Shown here: one piece after another, positions 6,182 to 6,195 of the stretch | Position numbering within the stretch: the stretch's first letter is position 1 | Layout: each line of letters begins with the position of its first letter | Assembly (NCBI GenBank): GCA_021736965.1 | Contig: JAIPEV010000109.1 | Coordinates: 1 to 6,195, forward strand | DNA from: Halanaerobiales bacterium | Lineage (GTDB): Bacteria; Bacillota; Halanaerobiia; Halanaerobiales; M55B127 | Length of the DNA: 6,195 nt | Direction: 5' to 3' | Program-made: the position numbers and the translations under genes | The notes under the pieces: model-generated | Told to the model about the DNA's origin: nothing | The model's input: the letters and a program-made list of their open reading frames with translations, nothing else | Database searches by the model: none

Positions 6182-6195
6182 TTTTAAGTATTATG

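Overview
The window is AT-rich, and every gene lies on the + strand in a tightly packed array. Shine-Dalgarno sequences are strong (GGAGG or GAGGTGATC types) and two genes probably use TTG starts. These traits fit a low-GC Gram-positive-type anaerobe, such as a Clostridia or Halanaerobiia lineage. This placement rests on composition, start-codon use and gene order only, so it is an inference.

Layout. Positions 1-504 hold the 3' end of an ABC-transporter ATPase, most likely the ATP-binding subunit of a tungstate/molybdate importer. Next come two consecutive MoeA-type genes. The first (563-1819) is a plain MoeA. The second (1834-3744) is a MoeA fused to a C-terminal periplasmic-binding-protein-like (PBP_like) domain. 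A MoaB/Mog-family gene (3760-4245) follows 15 bases later. A class I SAM-dependent methyltransferase (4292-4948) and a DUF2785 protein (4970-5809) come next, separated by short gaps. After a 102-base AT-rich gap there is a small acidic DUF2007-like protein (5912-6157). The window ends on a strong ribosome binding site and a possible ATG for a further gene.

How the genes fit together. The first four genes form a recognisable path from oxyanion uptake to cofactor completion. The importer ATPase would drive molybdate or tungstate uptake. The MoaB/Mog protein would adenylylate molybdopterin, and the MoeA proteins would insert the metal while releasing AMP. The early pterin steps (moaA, moaC, moaD, moaE) are not in view. 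The methyltransferase and DUF2785 genes look co-transcribed with this block by spacing, but nothing in their sequences ties them to the cofactor. The DUF2007-like gene may belong to a separate unit.

I see no transposase, integrase, CRISPR array, tRNA or rRNA. No intergenic stretch exceeds about 100 bases. Nothing here is clearly a new system. The points most worth a second look are the two unequal MoeA copies, the fused binding domain, and the methyltransferase/DUF2785 pair attached to the operon.
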